Position numbers and translations under genes: made by a program
In this document: positions 19,016-27,861 of the stretch, one piece after another
Layout: the number at the start of each line of letters is the position of its first letter
Position numbering within the stretch: position 1 is the stretch's first letter
Source: Rhizobium terricola
GTDB lineage: Bacteria; Pseudomonadota; Alphaproteobacteria; Rhizobiales; Rhizobiaceae
Length of the DNA stretch: 64,000 nt
Direction of reading: 5' to 3'
Assembly: GCF_012927355.1 (NCBI RefSeq)
Contig: NZ_JABBGK010000002.1
Location: 206,758-270,757, forward strand
The notes under the pieces: model-generated
Told to the model about the DNA's origin: nothing
What the model saw: only the letters and a program-made list of their open reading frames with translations
Database searches by the model: none

Positions 19016-21022
19016 ATGCGGCAACGTTTTGCCATCCGTCTGCTTGCCGGTACGGGTCTCGCGCTTCTGGCCGGCGTACTCTCCACCGGGCCGCTTTCCG
19101 CGCAAACGGCGACCGAGGCGAAGCCCGCGGCAGAGGAGAAGTTCGATCCGGCAAGCGTCGACACGTTTTCCGGCGCCTTCCTGGCCGCCCGCACCGCCGA
19201 TGCAGACCGCGACTATGCGAACGCCATTGCGCTCTACAAGAAGGCGCTGGGCTTTTCGCCGAACGAGCTGGATATCCAGGAACGGCTGATGATCGCGCTG
19301 TTCATGAACGGCGACTTCGAAGAGGGCGTGGCGCTCGCCGAAGAGCTGAAGAGCGACCAGGCCGTGGAGCGCGTGACGTCGGTCGCCCGCGCTCTCGAAG
19401 CCATTCGCAAGGGCGAATACCCGGCGGCTGAAAAGGCGCTGACCTATGAGGGGCCGAACGATCTCGACCGGCTGATGAACCAGCTGCTGATCGCCTGGGC
19501 GAAGGTCGGGGCCGGCCAGGGCAAGGAAGCGCTGGCGCTCGTCGAAGGCCTCAAGGGCCCGGCGTGGTACGGCATCTTCCAGAACTACAATGCCGGCGCG
19601 ATCGCCGCGCTGATTGGCGACGCCGACGCGGCACGGCGCCATTTCAACGAGGCGGTGACCGATCGTTCCGGCGGCGCAACCGCGCCGGATACATTCACCC
19701 GCGCCGTCATGTCGCTCGCCACGCTGGAGGCCCAGCAGGGCAACAAGCAGAAGGCGCTCGACGCGATCTCCGCCGGCGACGAGATGATCAACAATTTTGC
19801 GCCGTTCAAGGCGCTCAGGGACCGCATCAATGCCGGTGACAAGATCGAGCCGCTGGCGAAGAATGCCTCGGAAGGAGCAGCCGGAGTGCTGTTCTCGATC
19901 GGCGGCGCCCTGAACCGCGACGGCGCCGAAGACACCGTCATGCTCTACCTGCAGTTCGCCCATGCGCTGGACAAGAACAGCGCCGACACGCTGGTGCTGC
20001 TCGGCAGCATCGCGGAGAATGCCCAGCAGCCGGAACGGGCGATCAACTTCTACAAGCAGGTGCCGGCGTCCTCGCCGATGCGGCGCATTTCCGAGCTGCA
20101 GCTCGGCCTTACCCTCGCACTGACCGGTAAGGTGGACGAGGCGCGGGCCCACCTGAAGTCGCTGATCGAATCCGATCCCAACGACATCCGCAGCTACCTC
20201 GCCTATGGCAGCGTGCTGTCCGACGCCAAGGACTATGCGGCAATGGCCGCCAATTACGACAAGGCGATCGAGATCATCGGCCCGCAACCGGCCAAGGCGC
20301 ACTGGTCGATCTTCTTCCAGCGCGGCATCGCCTATGAACGCCTGAAGAAGTGGGACGAGGCAGAGCCGAGTTTCCGCAAGGCGCTGGAGCTCAATCCGGA
20401 TCAGCCGCAGGTGCTGAACTATCTCGGCTATTCCTGGGTCGACATGAACCGTAACCTGGACGAAGGCCTCAACATGATCCGCAAGGCGGTCGAGCTCCGG
20501 CCGGATGACGGCTATATCGTCGACTCCCTCGGCTGGGCCTATTTCCGCCTCGGCCGGTTCAACGACGCGGTGACCGAGCTGGAACGCGCGATCGAACTCA
20601 AGGCCGGCGACGCGACCATCAACGACCACCTGGGCGACGCCTACTGGCGCGTCGGCCGCAAGCTGGAAGCGACCTACCAGTGGAAGCGGGCGCTGATTTC
20701 CAAGCCCGAGCTGCCGGAAATTCCGAAGATCGAAGCGAAGATCCGCGACGGGCTGCCGGAAGCGACGCCGGAAGTCGCCGCCAAGGGCGCCGAAGGCACA
20801 CAGACTGGGGCCATGGCCGACGCGCAGAAGAGCCAGGCGACGCAGGCCGCGACCGACAGCTACACCGTCAAGGCAGGCGATTCGCTCTGGGGCATTGCCA
20901 CAGAATCATTCGGCGACGGGCATCGCTTCCTCGACCTGATCAACGCCAATCCGGATCTGAAGCGCAATCCGAACCGGATCTATCCCGGCCAGACGATCAA
21001 GATGCCGAAGGCCGGCAATTGA
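19016..21022 (+). CDS. Secreted TPR-repeat protein with C-terminal LysM domain
   Basis: A 668-residue protein with a signal peptide (about 1-30, ending GPLSAQ), many tetratricopeptide repeats over about 50-590 (ANAIALYKKALGFSPNELD; DEAEPSFRKALELNPDQPQ; DAVTELERAIELKAGDATIND), and a LysM motif at the end (YTVKAGDSLWGIA ... GQTIKMPK). LysM binds peptidoglycan, so it is likely a periplasmic scaffold tied to the wall. The ATG at 19016 follows GAAAGG. It is 4 bp upstream of ispE and downstream of ispB, so it may link envelope assembly with isoprenoid supply. No direct function is known. Confidence 0.88.
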   Translation: MRQRFAIRLLAGTGLALLAGVLSTGPLSAQTATEAKPAAEEKFDPASVDTFSGAFLAARTADADRDYANAIALYKKALGFSPNELDIQERLMIALFMNGDFEEGVALAEELKSDQAVERVTSVARALEAIRKGEYPAAEKALTYEGPNDLDRLMNQLLIAWAKVGAGQGKEALALVEGLKGPAWYGIFQNYNAGAIAALIGDADAARRHFNEAVTDRSGGATAPDTFTRAVMSLATLEAQQGNKQKALDAISAGDEMINNFAPFKALRDRINAGDKIEPLAKNASEGAAGVLFSIGGALNRDGAEDTVMLYLQFAHALDKNSADTLVLLGSIAENAQQPERAINFYKQVPASSPMRRISELQLGLTLALTGKVDEARAHLKSLIESDPNDIRSYLAYGSVLSDAKDYAAMAANYDKAIEIIGPQPAKAHWSIFFQRGIAYERLKKWDEAEPSFRKALELNPDQPQVLNYLGYSWVDMNRNLDEGLNMIRKAVELRPDDGYIVDSLGWAYFRLGRFNDAVTELERAIELKAGDATINDHLGDAYWRVGRKLEATYQWKRALISKPELPEIPKIEAKIRDGLPEATPEVAAKGAEGTQTGAMADAQKSQATQAATDSYTVKAGDSLWGIATESFGDGHRFLDLINANPDLKRNPNRIYPGQTIKMPKAGN

Positions 21023-21026
21023 GGCC

Positions 21027-21920
21027 ATGACAGGCATTGCGACGAGCGAGGCAGCGCCGGCCAAGATCAATCTGGCGCTGCACGTGACTGGTCAGCGCGC
21101 CGACGGCTATCACCTTCTCGACAGCATCGTGGCTTTTGCCGGCGAAGGCGACCTCCTGCGCTTTTCGCCTGCGGACGAAGACGCCTTCGGGCTTTCCGGC
21201 CGGTTTGGTCCGCAACTTTCCGCGGAGGCGGCGGGGCAGGACGGCAATCTCGTGCTCAAGGCGCGCGACCTGCTTCGGGCTACACTTGCCACGCACGGGC
21301 AGCCCGCGCCCCCCGTCGCGATCGAACTCGAAAAGAACCTGCCGGTCGCATCCGGGATCGGTGGCGGCTCGGCGGACGCTGCGGCGACCCTGCGCGGGCT
21401 CATGCGGTTCTGGGGCGCGACGCTCAACGCCGACACGCTTGGGCCGATTGCCCTGAAACTCGGGGCCGATGTGCCGATGTGCTTTGAGGGCCGCCCCTTG
21501 CGCGCCCGCGGGATCGGCGAACAGATCGACGTGCTTCGGTCGATGCCGCGCTTCCATCTGGTCCTGGGCAATCCCCTGAAGGGCATATCGACGCCGGACA
21601 TTTTTCGACGCCTTGCGACCAAGGACAATGCACCGATCGGGGAGCCGCCGACCTCGGGATCGACCGAAGACTGGATCGCCTTTCTCGCCGCGCAGCGCAA
21701 CGATCTCGAGGGCCCCGCCCGCGCGCTTCTGCCGGAGATCGGCGCGCTGGCCGACATGCTGCGGTCGACCGGGGCACGCCTGGTCAGGATGTCCGGATCG
21801 GGCGCAACCTGTTTCGGTGTCTATGAAAACCGGAAAACGGCGGCGTCCGCGCAGGCCGAACTCTGCCGGATGCGGCCCGACTGGTATTTTGCCGCGACGG
21901 AAACGAACGGAACGCATTGA
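21027..21920 (+). CDS. ispE: 4-diphosphocytidyl-2-C-methyl-D-erythritol kinase
   Basis: A 297-residue GHMP kinase that phosphorylates CDP-ME in the MEP isoprenoid pathway. The N-terminal APAKINLALHVTGQRADGYHLLDS carries the catalytic Lys, PVASGIGGGSADAAATLR is the ATP loop, and RMSGSGATCFGVY is the C-terminal GHMP motif. It starts 4 bp after the TPR-LysM stop, so co-transcription and perhaps translational coupling are likely. Confidence 0.96.
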   Translation: MTGIATSEAAPAKINLALHVTGQRADGYHLLDSIVAFAGEGDLLRFSPADEDAFGLSGRFGPQLSAEAAGQDGNLVLKARDLLRATLATHGQPAPPVAIELEKNLPVASGIGGGSADAAATLRGLMRFWGATLNADTLGPIALKLGADVPMCFEGRPLRARGIGEQIDVLRSMPRFHLVLGNPLKGISTPDIFRRLATKDNAPIGEPPTSGSTEDWIAFLAAQRNDLEGPARALLPEIGALADMLRSTGARLVRMSGSGATCFGVYENRKTAASAQAELCRMRPDWYFAATETNGTH

Positions 21921-21963
21921 CCGCGACCGCGAAGGTCAGGGACTGAACGGAACACCGGGACCT

Positions 21964-22485
21964 TCAGGCCCCGCCCCGGCGGGAAACCCAGGCCGGAAGG
22001 ATCTCGCTGGCGAGACGGGCCGGTTTCTGTCCGGCGGCGAGTTGGCCAAGCGCCATGCCCGACTTGGCCAAGGCGATCGCCTGACGCTTGGGCAGGAGAA
22101 GACCGCATTCCAGCGGCGGCAGGCGCCGCACGATCCGCTGGTAGAACGGGCGGCGATGGTGACGGGACGGAGAAAATCGGGCGGGCGTCTTGTTGAGGGC
22201 GACATATTCGCCGACCTCGTCGATCCAGCCATGCAGCGGCCGCGCGCCGGCTTCGACCAGCAGCACCCACTCGCCGCGCACAGACCGCAGGACATCCTTC
22301 AGATCCCACTGCACATGAAAGCGGCAGCCGGCAGCATCGGCCACCCGCGACGAGCCGTCGCGAGAGCCGTGATCGAGCACGACCACGTCGCTCACCAGCC
22401 CCTCGACCGCCCCGGCGACGAGCACCGAAAGCGTCTGGGCAAGTTCCGCCTCCTGATCGCGGCACTCGAGGATAACTGTCAACAT
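21964..22485 (-). CDS. Short glycosyltransferase family 2-like protein
   Basis: A 173-residue protein resembling the nucleotide-binding half of GT-A glycosyltransferases: MLTVILECRDQEAELAQTL and VVVLDHGSRDGS, with later GEWVLLVEAGARP in place of the usual DxD region. The DxD motif is not evident (EAGA), and the protein is shorter than a full family 2 enzyme. It may be inactive or act without a canonical metal site. It is convergent with ispE. Confidence 0.7.
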   Translation of the reverse strand: MLTVILECRDQEAELAQTLSVLVAGAVEGLVSDVVVLDHGSRDGSSRVADAAGCRFHVQWDLKDVLRSVRGEWVLLVEAGARPLHGWIDEVGEYVALNKTPARFSPSRHHRRPFYQRIVRRLPPLECGLLLPKRQAIALAKSGMALGQLAAGQKPARLASEILPAWVSRRGGA

Positions 22486-22614
22486 TCACTATCTTTATCG
22501 CATCGCACAAACGATTGCCACAGGCTGTTCGCTCATTTTGTTCTTGCATTGTTCTCATTTCCGCGGTAGGAATTTAATCATCGAGACGGGGCGATCGCCC
22601 TGCGAGGAGCAAAC

Positions 22615-23772
22615 ATGAACGAGCTGTCCCATGTGGCGCAGGCTGCCTTCCAGCCTGCCAATACGGCAGATATTGCCGACGCACTGGTCGCCTCTTCCGG
22701 GCTGCGGATCGAGGTGGATCGCCGCCGCGGCCGGGCCGCCGGCATGAACCCGTCCGGGCGCTTCGAGACGCAGGATCGGGTCGCGCTCGACGACGGCTGG
22801 TCGACACTGGAGGACATGCCGCCCTTCCGCACCGAGGTACAGGTGGAACGGCCGCGCAGCGTCATCACCCGCAATGAGTCGCCCGACATTCCCTTCGACC
22901 GTTCGATCAATCCCTATCGGGGCTGCGAGCATGGCTGCATCTACTGCTTCGCCCGCCCGACCCATAGCTATATGGGGCTTTCGGCGGGTCTCGACTTCGA
23001 AGCGAAGCTTTTCGCCAAGCCCGACGCACCGCGGCTTCTCGAACGGGAACTGGCCAAGCCCGGCTATAAGCCGCGCACCATCGCGATCGGCACCAATACC
23101 GATCCCTATCAGCCGATCGAGCGGGAATGGCGCATCATGCGCCAGATCCTCGAAGTGCTGAACAAGGCCAACCATCCGGTGGCGATCGTCACCAAGTCGG
23201 CACTCATCCTGCGCGACCTCGACATCCTGTCCTCGATGGCGTCGCGCGGGCTTGCAAAGGTGGCCATCTCGGTGACCACGCTCGACCGTAAGCTCGCACG
23301 CACGATGGAGCCGCGGGCGGCCACGCCGACGAAGCGGCTGGAGGCGATCCGGGCGCTATCCGAGGCCGGCGTTCCGACCGGCGTACTGATGGCGCCGGTC
23401 ATTCCGGCGCTCAACGACCACGAGATCGAGCGGGTTCTGGATTCGGCCAAGGCTGCCGGGGCGAACGAGGCCGGTTACGTGCTGCTGCGTCTCCCTTACG
23501 AGGTCAGCCCGCTGTTCCGCGACTGGCTGCTGCAGAACTATCCGGATCGCTATCGCCACGTGATGTCGCTGGTACGCTCGATGCGCGGCGGCAAGGATTA
23601 CGACGCGGAATTCGGCAAGCGCATGAAGGGCGCCGGCCCCTATGCCTGGCAGATCAGCCGCCGATTCGAGATGGCGACGAAGCGGCTCGGCATGGTTCGC
23701 CGCAGCATGCATCTGAGGGACGACCTGTTCGTTCCGCCGGATGGCAGCGGCGTGCAGCTGTCGCTGCTCTGA
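22615..23772 (+). CDS. Radical SAM protein, PA0069/SplB-like family
   Basis: A 385-residue radical SAM protein. The [4Fe-4S] motif C104-x3-C108-x2-C111 is read in YRGCEHGCIYCFARPTH; NPSGRFE near residue 45 and IGTNTDPYQPIE are typical of the PA0069 subfamily, which resembles spore-photoproduct lyase in the core. The substrate is unknown, though DNA repair has been suggested for relatives. A strong GAGGAGC Shine-Dalgarno precedes the ATG at 22615. Confidence 0.9.
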   Translation: MNELSHVAQAAFQPANTADIADALVASSGLRIEVDRRRGRAAGMNPSGRFETQDRVALDDGWSTLEDMPPFRTEVQVERPRSVITRNESPDIPFDRSINPYRGCEHGCIYCFARPTHSYMGLSAGLDFEAKLFAKPDAPRLLERELAKPGYKPRTIAIGTNTDPYQPIEREWRIMRQILEVLNKANHPVAIVTKSALILRDLDILSSMASRGLAKVAISVTTLDRKLARTMEPRAATPTKRLEAIRALSEAGVPTGVLMAPVIPALNDHEIERVLDSAKAAGANEAGYVLLRLPYEVSPLFRDWLLQNYPDRYRHVMSLVRSMRGGKDYDAEFGKRMKGAGPYAWQISRRFEMATKRLGMVRRSMHLRDDLFVPPDGSGVQLSLL

Positions 23773-23921
23773 GATGTCCTTCCAGGCCTTGCCTGGGCCG
23801 GTGCTGTTCTGAGGCGCCGGGCAGGCCCGCTCTCAACGGACAGGGTCGCGAACGGGCTTCCGGGTTGCGTCCCGTCATTTTGTGAAATTTCCGGTGCGGC
23901 CCGCCGCCTCGCGCCGGAATA

Positions 23922-23983
23922 CAAGTCCCCGGCTGCCGCCTCGGCGGTCGTCTCCCCTGCCGGCCGCCGATGCCGGGGACTTG
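23922..23983. repeat. Long-armed inverted repeat upstream of rnhB
   Basis: Perfect 12-bp arms, CAAGTCCCCGGC (23922-23933) and GCCGGGGACTTG (23972-23983), surround 38 nt that can form a small internal hairpin (GCCGCC/GGCGGT). It lies 34 bp before the rnhB ATG. It could be a terminator of the radical SAM transcript, a cruciform, or a leader structure. Confidence 0.6.
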
Positions 23984-24016
23984 CAGGAGATCGGGTGCGC
24001 GTGCGATTTCTGCCGC

Positions 24017-24682
24017 ATGAAATCTCGCACGCCACCCGATTCTCCCGATCTGTTTGCCGACCTTTCCGCCGGGCCGAGCTTCGAGTTCGAGCAACTGGCC
24101 GAGCGACGCGGGCTTTTTCCGGTTGCGGGGACGGACGAGGCCGGACGCGGGCCGCTGGCCGGGCCGGTGGTTGCGGCCGCGGTCATCCTCGACCCGATGA
24201 ATACCCCGCCGGGGCTCAACGATTCGAAGAAGCTGTCCGCCTCCCAGCGCGAACGCCTGTTCGACTCTATCCTTGAAACGTCGATCGTCTCGATCGCATC
24301 ATCCTCGCCGCGCCATATCGATCGGCGCGACATCCGCAAGGCGAGCCTCGACGCCATGCGGCGCGCGGTTGCCGGTCTCGCTGTCGCGCCGCGCCACGTG
24401 CTGGTCGACGGACGCGATGTGCCGCCAAGCCTGACAGTGAGCGCGCAGGCACTGGTAAAAGGTGACTCCCGGTCGCTGTCGATCGCCGCGGCTTCGATCG
24501 TCGCCAAGGTGATGCGCGACCGCATGATGGCGCGCGCCGGTCTCGTTCATCCCGCCTATGGTTTCGAGATCCATGCCGGCTACGGAACCGAGCGTCATCG
24601 CAGCGCGATCGCCGTCCATGGCCCCTGCTTGCTGCACCGCATGAGCTTCAGGCCGCTACGGATGGACGACGCCGCCGATTGA
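24017..24682 (+). CDS. rnhB: Ribonuclease HII
   Basis: A 221-residue enzyme that removes RNA from RNA-DNA hybrids and starts ribonucleotide excision. The [17 protein letters not shown] motif places two catalytic acids at D40 and E41; LNDSKKLS follows, and the third acidic region is VLVDGRDVP near 131. [15 protein letters not shown] and [14 protein letters not shown] complete the family signature. The ATG at 24017 leaves a 35-residue N-terminal extension before the catalytic core, common in alphaproteobacteria. Confidence 0.95.
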   Translation: MKSRTPPDSPDLFADLSAGPSFEFEQLAERRGLFPVAGTDEAGRGPLAGPVVAAAVILDPMNTPPGLNDSKKLSASQRERLFDSILETSIVSIASSSPRHIDRRDIRKASLDAMRRAVAGLAVAPRHVLVDGRDVPPSLTVSAQALVKGDSRSLSIAAASIVAKVMRDRMMARAGLVHPAYGFEIHAGYGTERHRSAIAVHGPCLLHRMSFRPLRMDDAAD

Positions 24683-24829
24683 GGCAGGGCCTGACGCCCG
24701 CTCCAACCATCGCCATGCGCCACGATCTCTTGCCCAAAGCCCGGCAGACCGGGTGCCGCTAGTCACGAACAAACGCCGCCTCCGCCGACCTCCAAGAAGA
24801 GGGCCGAGAGCCGTCGAGCGGGTAAAGAA

Positions 24830-24853
24830 AAAGCCCGGTCGCAGCCGGGCTTT
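24830..24853. terminator. Bidirectional terminator between rnhB and the atp operon
   Basis: A 9-bp stem AAAGCCCGG/CCGGGCTTT with a TCGCAG loop, A-rich on the left and T-rich on the right. It is placed to end the minus-strand atp operon (stop at 24881) and any rnhB readthrough. Confidence 0.85.
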
Positions 24854-24880
24854 CTCATAATTCAGATCGATCCGAAAACC

Positions 24881-25366
24881 TCAGTTGAGGCGGGCCTTGA
24901 CCTCACCGACAGAGCCCTTGAAGAGCTTGTCCTGCACGGCTGCGTCAGTCTTCTTGGCGAGCACGGCCTCTGCGGCGGCGATCGCGAGATCGACGGCTGC
25001 AGAGCGCACGGCGTTCACGGCGTCGGCCTCAGCCTGCTTGATCTTCTGTTCGGAGAGCGCATTGCGGCGCGCCACGAACTCTTCGGTCTTCTGCTTGGCT
25101 TCCGCCGTCAGTGCGGCAGCTTCGCGTTCGGCCGCGGCAACGATGCCTGCAGCTTCGGCTTCAGCTTCCTTGCGCTTGCGCTGGTATTCGGCCAGCAGGT
25201 GCTGGGCCTCTTCGCGCAGGCGCTTGGCTTCGGCCAGCTCGTCACGGATCTTGTCGGCGCGGGCGTCGAGCGACTTCGCCACCATGCCCGGAACCTTGAG
25301 ATAGACGACCAGGGCCAGGAACAGGACCAGGCCGACGAAAGCGAAGAATGTTGCGTCGAAATGCAT
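24881..25366 (-). CDS. atpF: ATP synthase F0 subunit b
   Basis: The 161-residue b subunit of the F0 stator stalk: one N-terminal TM helix (about 6-25) followed by a long charged coiled coil (RADKIRDELAEAKRLREEAQ; RNALSEQKIKQAEADAVN). It pairs with the divergent b' subunit encoded 3 bp upstream. It is the last gene of atpI-B-E-F'-F. The F1 genes are not in this window, matching the split ATP synthase operons of rhizobia. Confidence 0.95.
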   Translation of the reverse strand: MHFDATFFAFVGLVLFLALVVYLKVPGMVAKSLDARADKIRDELAEAKRLREEAQHLLAEYQRKRKEAEAEAAGIVAAAEREAAALTAEAKQKTEEFVARRNALSEQKIKQAEADAVNAVRSAAVDLAIAAAEAVLAKKTDAAVQDKLFKGSVGEVKARLN

Positions 25367-25369
25367 GGA

Positions 25370-26029
25370 TCAAGCTCCCTGCTTGCCGGCTACGCCGCTG
25401 ACGGCTGCCTTGATGTCGGCTGCGGTCGCCTTGGTCCCGATCAGCTGCTCGACGATCGAACCGACGGTGTCGACGGCGATGGTATCGACTTCAGCAAAGG
25501 CCTTGGCCTTGATGTCGGCGATGCGGGCCTCGGCTGCGGCAACCTTGCCGGCGAGTTCCGCTTCGACGGCGGCGCGCTCGGCATCTGCCTTTGCCTTGGC
25601 ATTGTCACGGGCGGTCGTGGCGATCTGCCCGGCCTTGGCCTTGGCAGCGCTGAGCTCGCGCTCGTAGGTCTCGATGGCCGCATCGGCCTCCGACTTCAGC
25701 CGGCCGGCTTCGTCGAGATCCTGGGCGATCCGGTCATGCCGGTTTTCCAGGATGCCGCCAACGCGCGGAACGATGACCTTCTGCATGAGGATGTAGAAAA
25801 GGCCGAACGTGAGCACCAGCCAGAGAAGCTGCGATGCATAGGTCGACTGGTCGAATGGCGGGAAAACGCCACCACCATGCCCTGCGTCGTGGGCAACGCC
25901 GGTTTCCGTATGGACTTCGCCCTGTGCGGGGGCTTCTTCCGTATGGACCTGGCCCTCTGCAGGAGCCGCTGCCGCGGGGGTCTGGCCCGAAGCCGGGGTT
26001 TCCTCGGCATAGGCGGGGGTCACGAACAT
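25370..26029 (-). CDS. atpF': ATP synthase F0 subunit b'
   Basis: A 219-residue b' subunit, longer than b. A 65-residue Ala/Glu/Pro/His-rich N-terminal extension with a repeated [19 protein letters not shown] pattern precedes the TM helix (about 75-92, [15 protein letters not shown]) and a long coiled coil. The ATG at 26029 is fixed by GGAGGTGAGC just upstream. The heterodimeric b/b' stalk is typical of alphaproteobacteria and photosynthetic organisms. The extension would sit on the periplasmic side. Confidence 0.93.
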   Translation of the reverse strand: MFVTPAYAEETPASGQTPAAAAPAEGQVHTEEAPAQGEVHTETGVAHDAGHGGGVFPPFDQSTYASQLLWLVLTFGLFYILMQKVIVPRVGGILENRHDRIAQDLDEAGRLKSEADAAIETYERELSAAKAKAGQIATTARDNAKAKADAERAAVEAELAGKVAAAEARIADIKAKAFAEVDTIAVDTVGSIVEQLIGTKATAADIKAAVSGVAGKQGA

Positions 26030-26109
26030 GCTCACCTCCAGGTGTATTCTCAAATGCGAAGGATCACGGCCGCCCGGTGGCGAGCCGTGACCCCAAAACC
26101 CGGCCGGTA

Positions 26110-26337
26110 TTAGACGGCGAACAGGAGGAGGAGAGCGATGAGCAGCGAGAAGATGCCCAGAGCTTCCGTAACGGCGAAGCCGAATACCAGACGGCCGAAC
26201 TGGCTGTCAGCGGCAGACGGGTTGCGCAGGGCGCCCGACAGGTAGTTGCCGAAGATGTTGCCGAGGCCGAGAGCCGTGCCGGCCATGCCAAAGCAAGCCA
26301 AACCTGCGCCGATGAACTTTGCTGCTTCCGCTTCCAT
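26110..26337 (-). CDS. atpE: ATP synthase F0 subunit c
   Basis: The 75-residue proton-carrying ring subunit: two TM helices joined by the polar loop [12 protein letters not shown]. The ion-binding acidic residue is E58 (FAVTEALG). No Na+-type signature is evident, so H+ coupling is expected. Confidence 0.97.
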   Translation of the reverse strand: MEAEAAKFIGAGLACFGMAGTALGLGNIFGNYLSGALRNPSAADSQFGRLVFGFAVTEALGIFSLLIALLLLFAV

Positions 26338-26407
26338 GAATGAACTCCTTCGAGATGGTTGTTGCGGCGAATGACAGGCGCCGGACTGGCGCCGATGTCG
26401 GTTATCC

Positions 26408-27160
26408 TTAGTGCCCGCCCGGGTGTATTGCGTCGTTGAGGTACATGCAAGTCAGTACCGCGAAGACGTAAGCCTGCAGGAAGGCGACGAGGAACTCGAG
26501 ACCGGTCAGGGCGACGGTCATGATGAGCGGCAGGATCGCGCCGCCGATGCCGACCGCGCCGAGCGCGCCCAGCGAGGCGACGAAGCCTGCGAAAACCTTG
26601 AGCGTGATGTGTCCTGCCAGCATGTTTGCGAACAGACGAACCGACAGCGAGATCGGACGCGACAGGAACGAGATGATTTCGATCATGACGACCAGCGGCA
26701 GAAGCGCACCGGGAACACCGCTCGGCACGAAGATCTGCAGGAAGTGGAAGCCATGCTTGTAGAAGCCGTAAACCAGCACGGTGCCGATGACGAACAGCGC
26801 CAGCGCGAAGGTGACGATGATCTGGCTGGTGATCGTGAAGAAGTAAGGAACCATGCCGAGCAGGTTCGCGGTCAACACGAACATGAACAGCGAGAAGACC
26901 ATGGGGAAGAATTTCATGCCGTGGCTGCCGGCGCCTTCGCGCAGCATCGAGGCGATGAATTCATAGGACATTTCGGCGACCGACTGGGCGCGGGTCGGGA
27001 TCAGACCGCGGCTCGAGGTCGAGAAATAGAGGAAGGCCGAGGCGCAGGCGACGGTCGCAACCATGAACAGAGAGGCATTGGTGAACGAAAAATCAATCCC
27101 GCCGACCTCAATCGGAACAATCTTCTGGATCAGGAACTGATGAGTCGGATCGTTTGACAC
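26408..27160 (-). CDS. atpB: ATP synthase F0 subunit a
   Basis: The 250-residue stator channel subunit of F0. Several TM helices are evident, and the essential arginine lies in [14 protein letters not shown], followed by [24 protein letters not shown]. The start codon is GTG at 27160. It lies between atpI and atpE in the usual order. Confidence 0.96.
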   Translation of the reverse strand: MSNDPTHQFLIQKIVPIEVGGIDFSFTNASLFMVATVACASAFLYFSTSSRGLIPTRAQSVAEMSYEFIASMLREGAGSHGMKFFPMVFSLFMFVLTANLLGMVPYFFTITSQIIVTFALALFVIGTVLVYGFYKHGFHFLQIFVPSGVPGALLPLVVMIEIISFLSRPISLSVRLFANMLAGHITLKVFAGFVASLGALGAVGIGGAILPLIMTVALTGLEFLVAFLQAYVFAVLTCMYLNDAIHPGGH

Positions 27161-27228
27161 CGTGTGGTCTCTTTCGCTTTTTGCCCGCCCGCGGGCGGAG
27201 GTCTGCCTGTCTTGCGCTTCGCGGCCTT

Positions 27229-27591
27229 TCAGCCGGCGTCGCGCTCATTCTTTGTTCCCGTGTCGCGGTCAGCCGGATGGGGCGCCGCAACCATGCCCGC
27301 AGAGCGAAGCACATTCAAAACACCGGCACAGAACCCGAGCAGCAGGAAGACGATCATGCCCCACGGTGCCGTGCCGACAAAACGGTCGATAAGATAGCCC
27401 AGGATCGCACCGACGACGATGGCGGAGATGAATTCGCTCGAGAGCTTCATGGCCTGAGCATAGCCCTTGCGGCTTTGCTCGGCGCGCTGCTCGGCGGCCT
27501 CTTCACCCCTCGCCTCGATGCCCTTGTCCGCCAAGTTGGCAGACAGACGTCGGCGACGCTCTTCCAGACTTTCCTCACGGTGACCGGTCAT
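27229..27591 (-). CDS. atpI: ATP synthase accessory protein AtpI
   Basis: A 120-residue AtpI-type protein: a charged N-terminal stretch ([20 protein letters not shown]) and two TM helices (about 50-105, [20 protein letters not shown] and [19 protein letters not shown]). AtpI proteins help c-ring assembly or Mg2+ supply. The ATG at 27591 follows GAGGAAGCC; the frame is open much further upstream but that part overlaps the promoter. It is the first gene of the F0 operon. Confidence 0.9.
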   Translation of the reverse strand: MTGHREESLEERRRRLSANLADKGIEARGEEAAEQRAEQSRKGYAQAMKLSSEFISAIVVGAILGYLIDRFVGTAPWGMIVFLLLGFCAGVLNVLRSAGMVAAPHPADRDTGTKNERDAG

Positions 27592-27696
27592 GGCTTCCTC
27601 CCGTCCTCTCTGCTTTTCTCCAAGCCTCGTAGGGCCTGTCAGCAATGTAGATACGGCAGGATCTGAACCCTTCCAGCCCGTCTTGAAGTCGGGCGC

Positions 27697-27725
27697 ACCA
27701 TAATTTTGAGCGCCCCCATAGTCAA
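27697..27725 (-). promoter_or_regulatory. Sigma-70 promoter of the atpIBEF'F operon
   Basis: On the minus strand TTGACT (27725-27720), a 17-bp spacer and TATGGT (27702-27697) form a near-consensus promoter. Its start would be about 27690, giving a leader of about 100 nt before atpI. Confidence 0.75.
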
Positions 27726-27861
27726 GGCATTGGAGGGCCAACTTTCACCACAAATTAACCGCGGAAAATCATAGACTTAAGTCGAAAGCACCGAATCTTT
27801 GCGCAACGCGGCCGGCAAAACGGGTCACTTGGCCGCAACGATGGGTGTTTTTTGACGGTGG

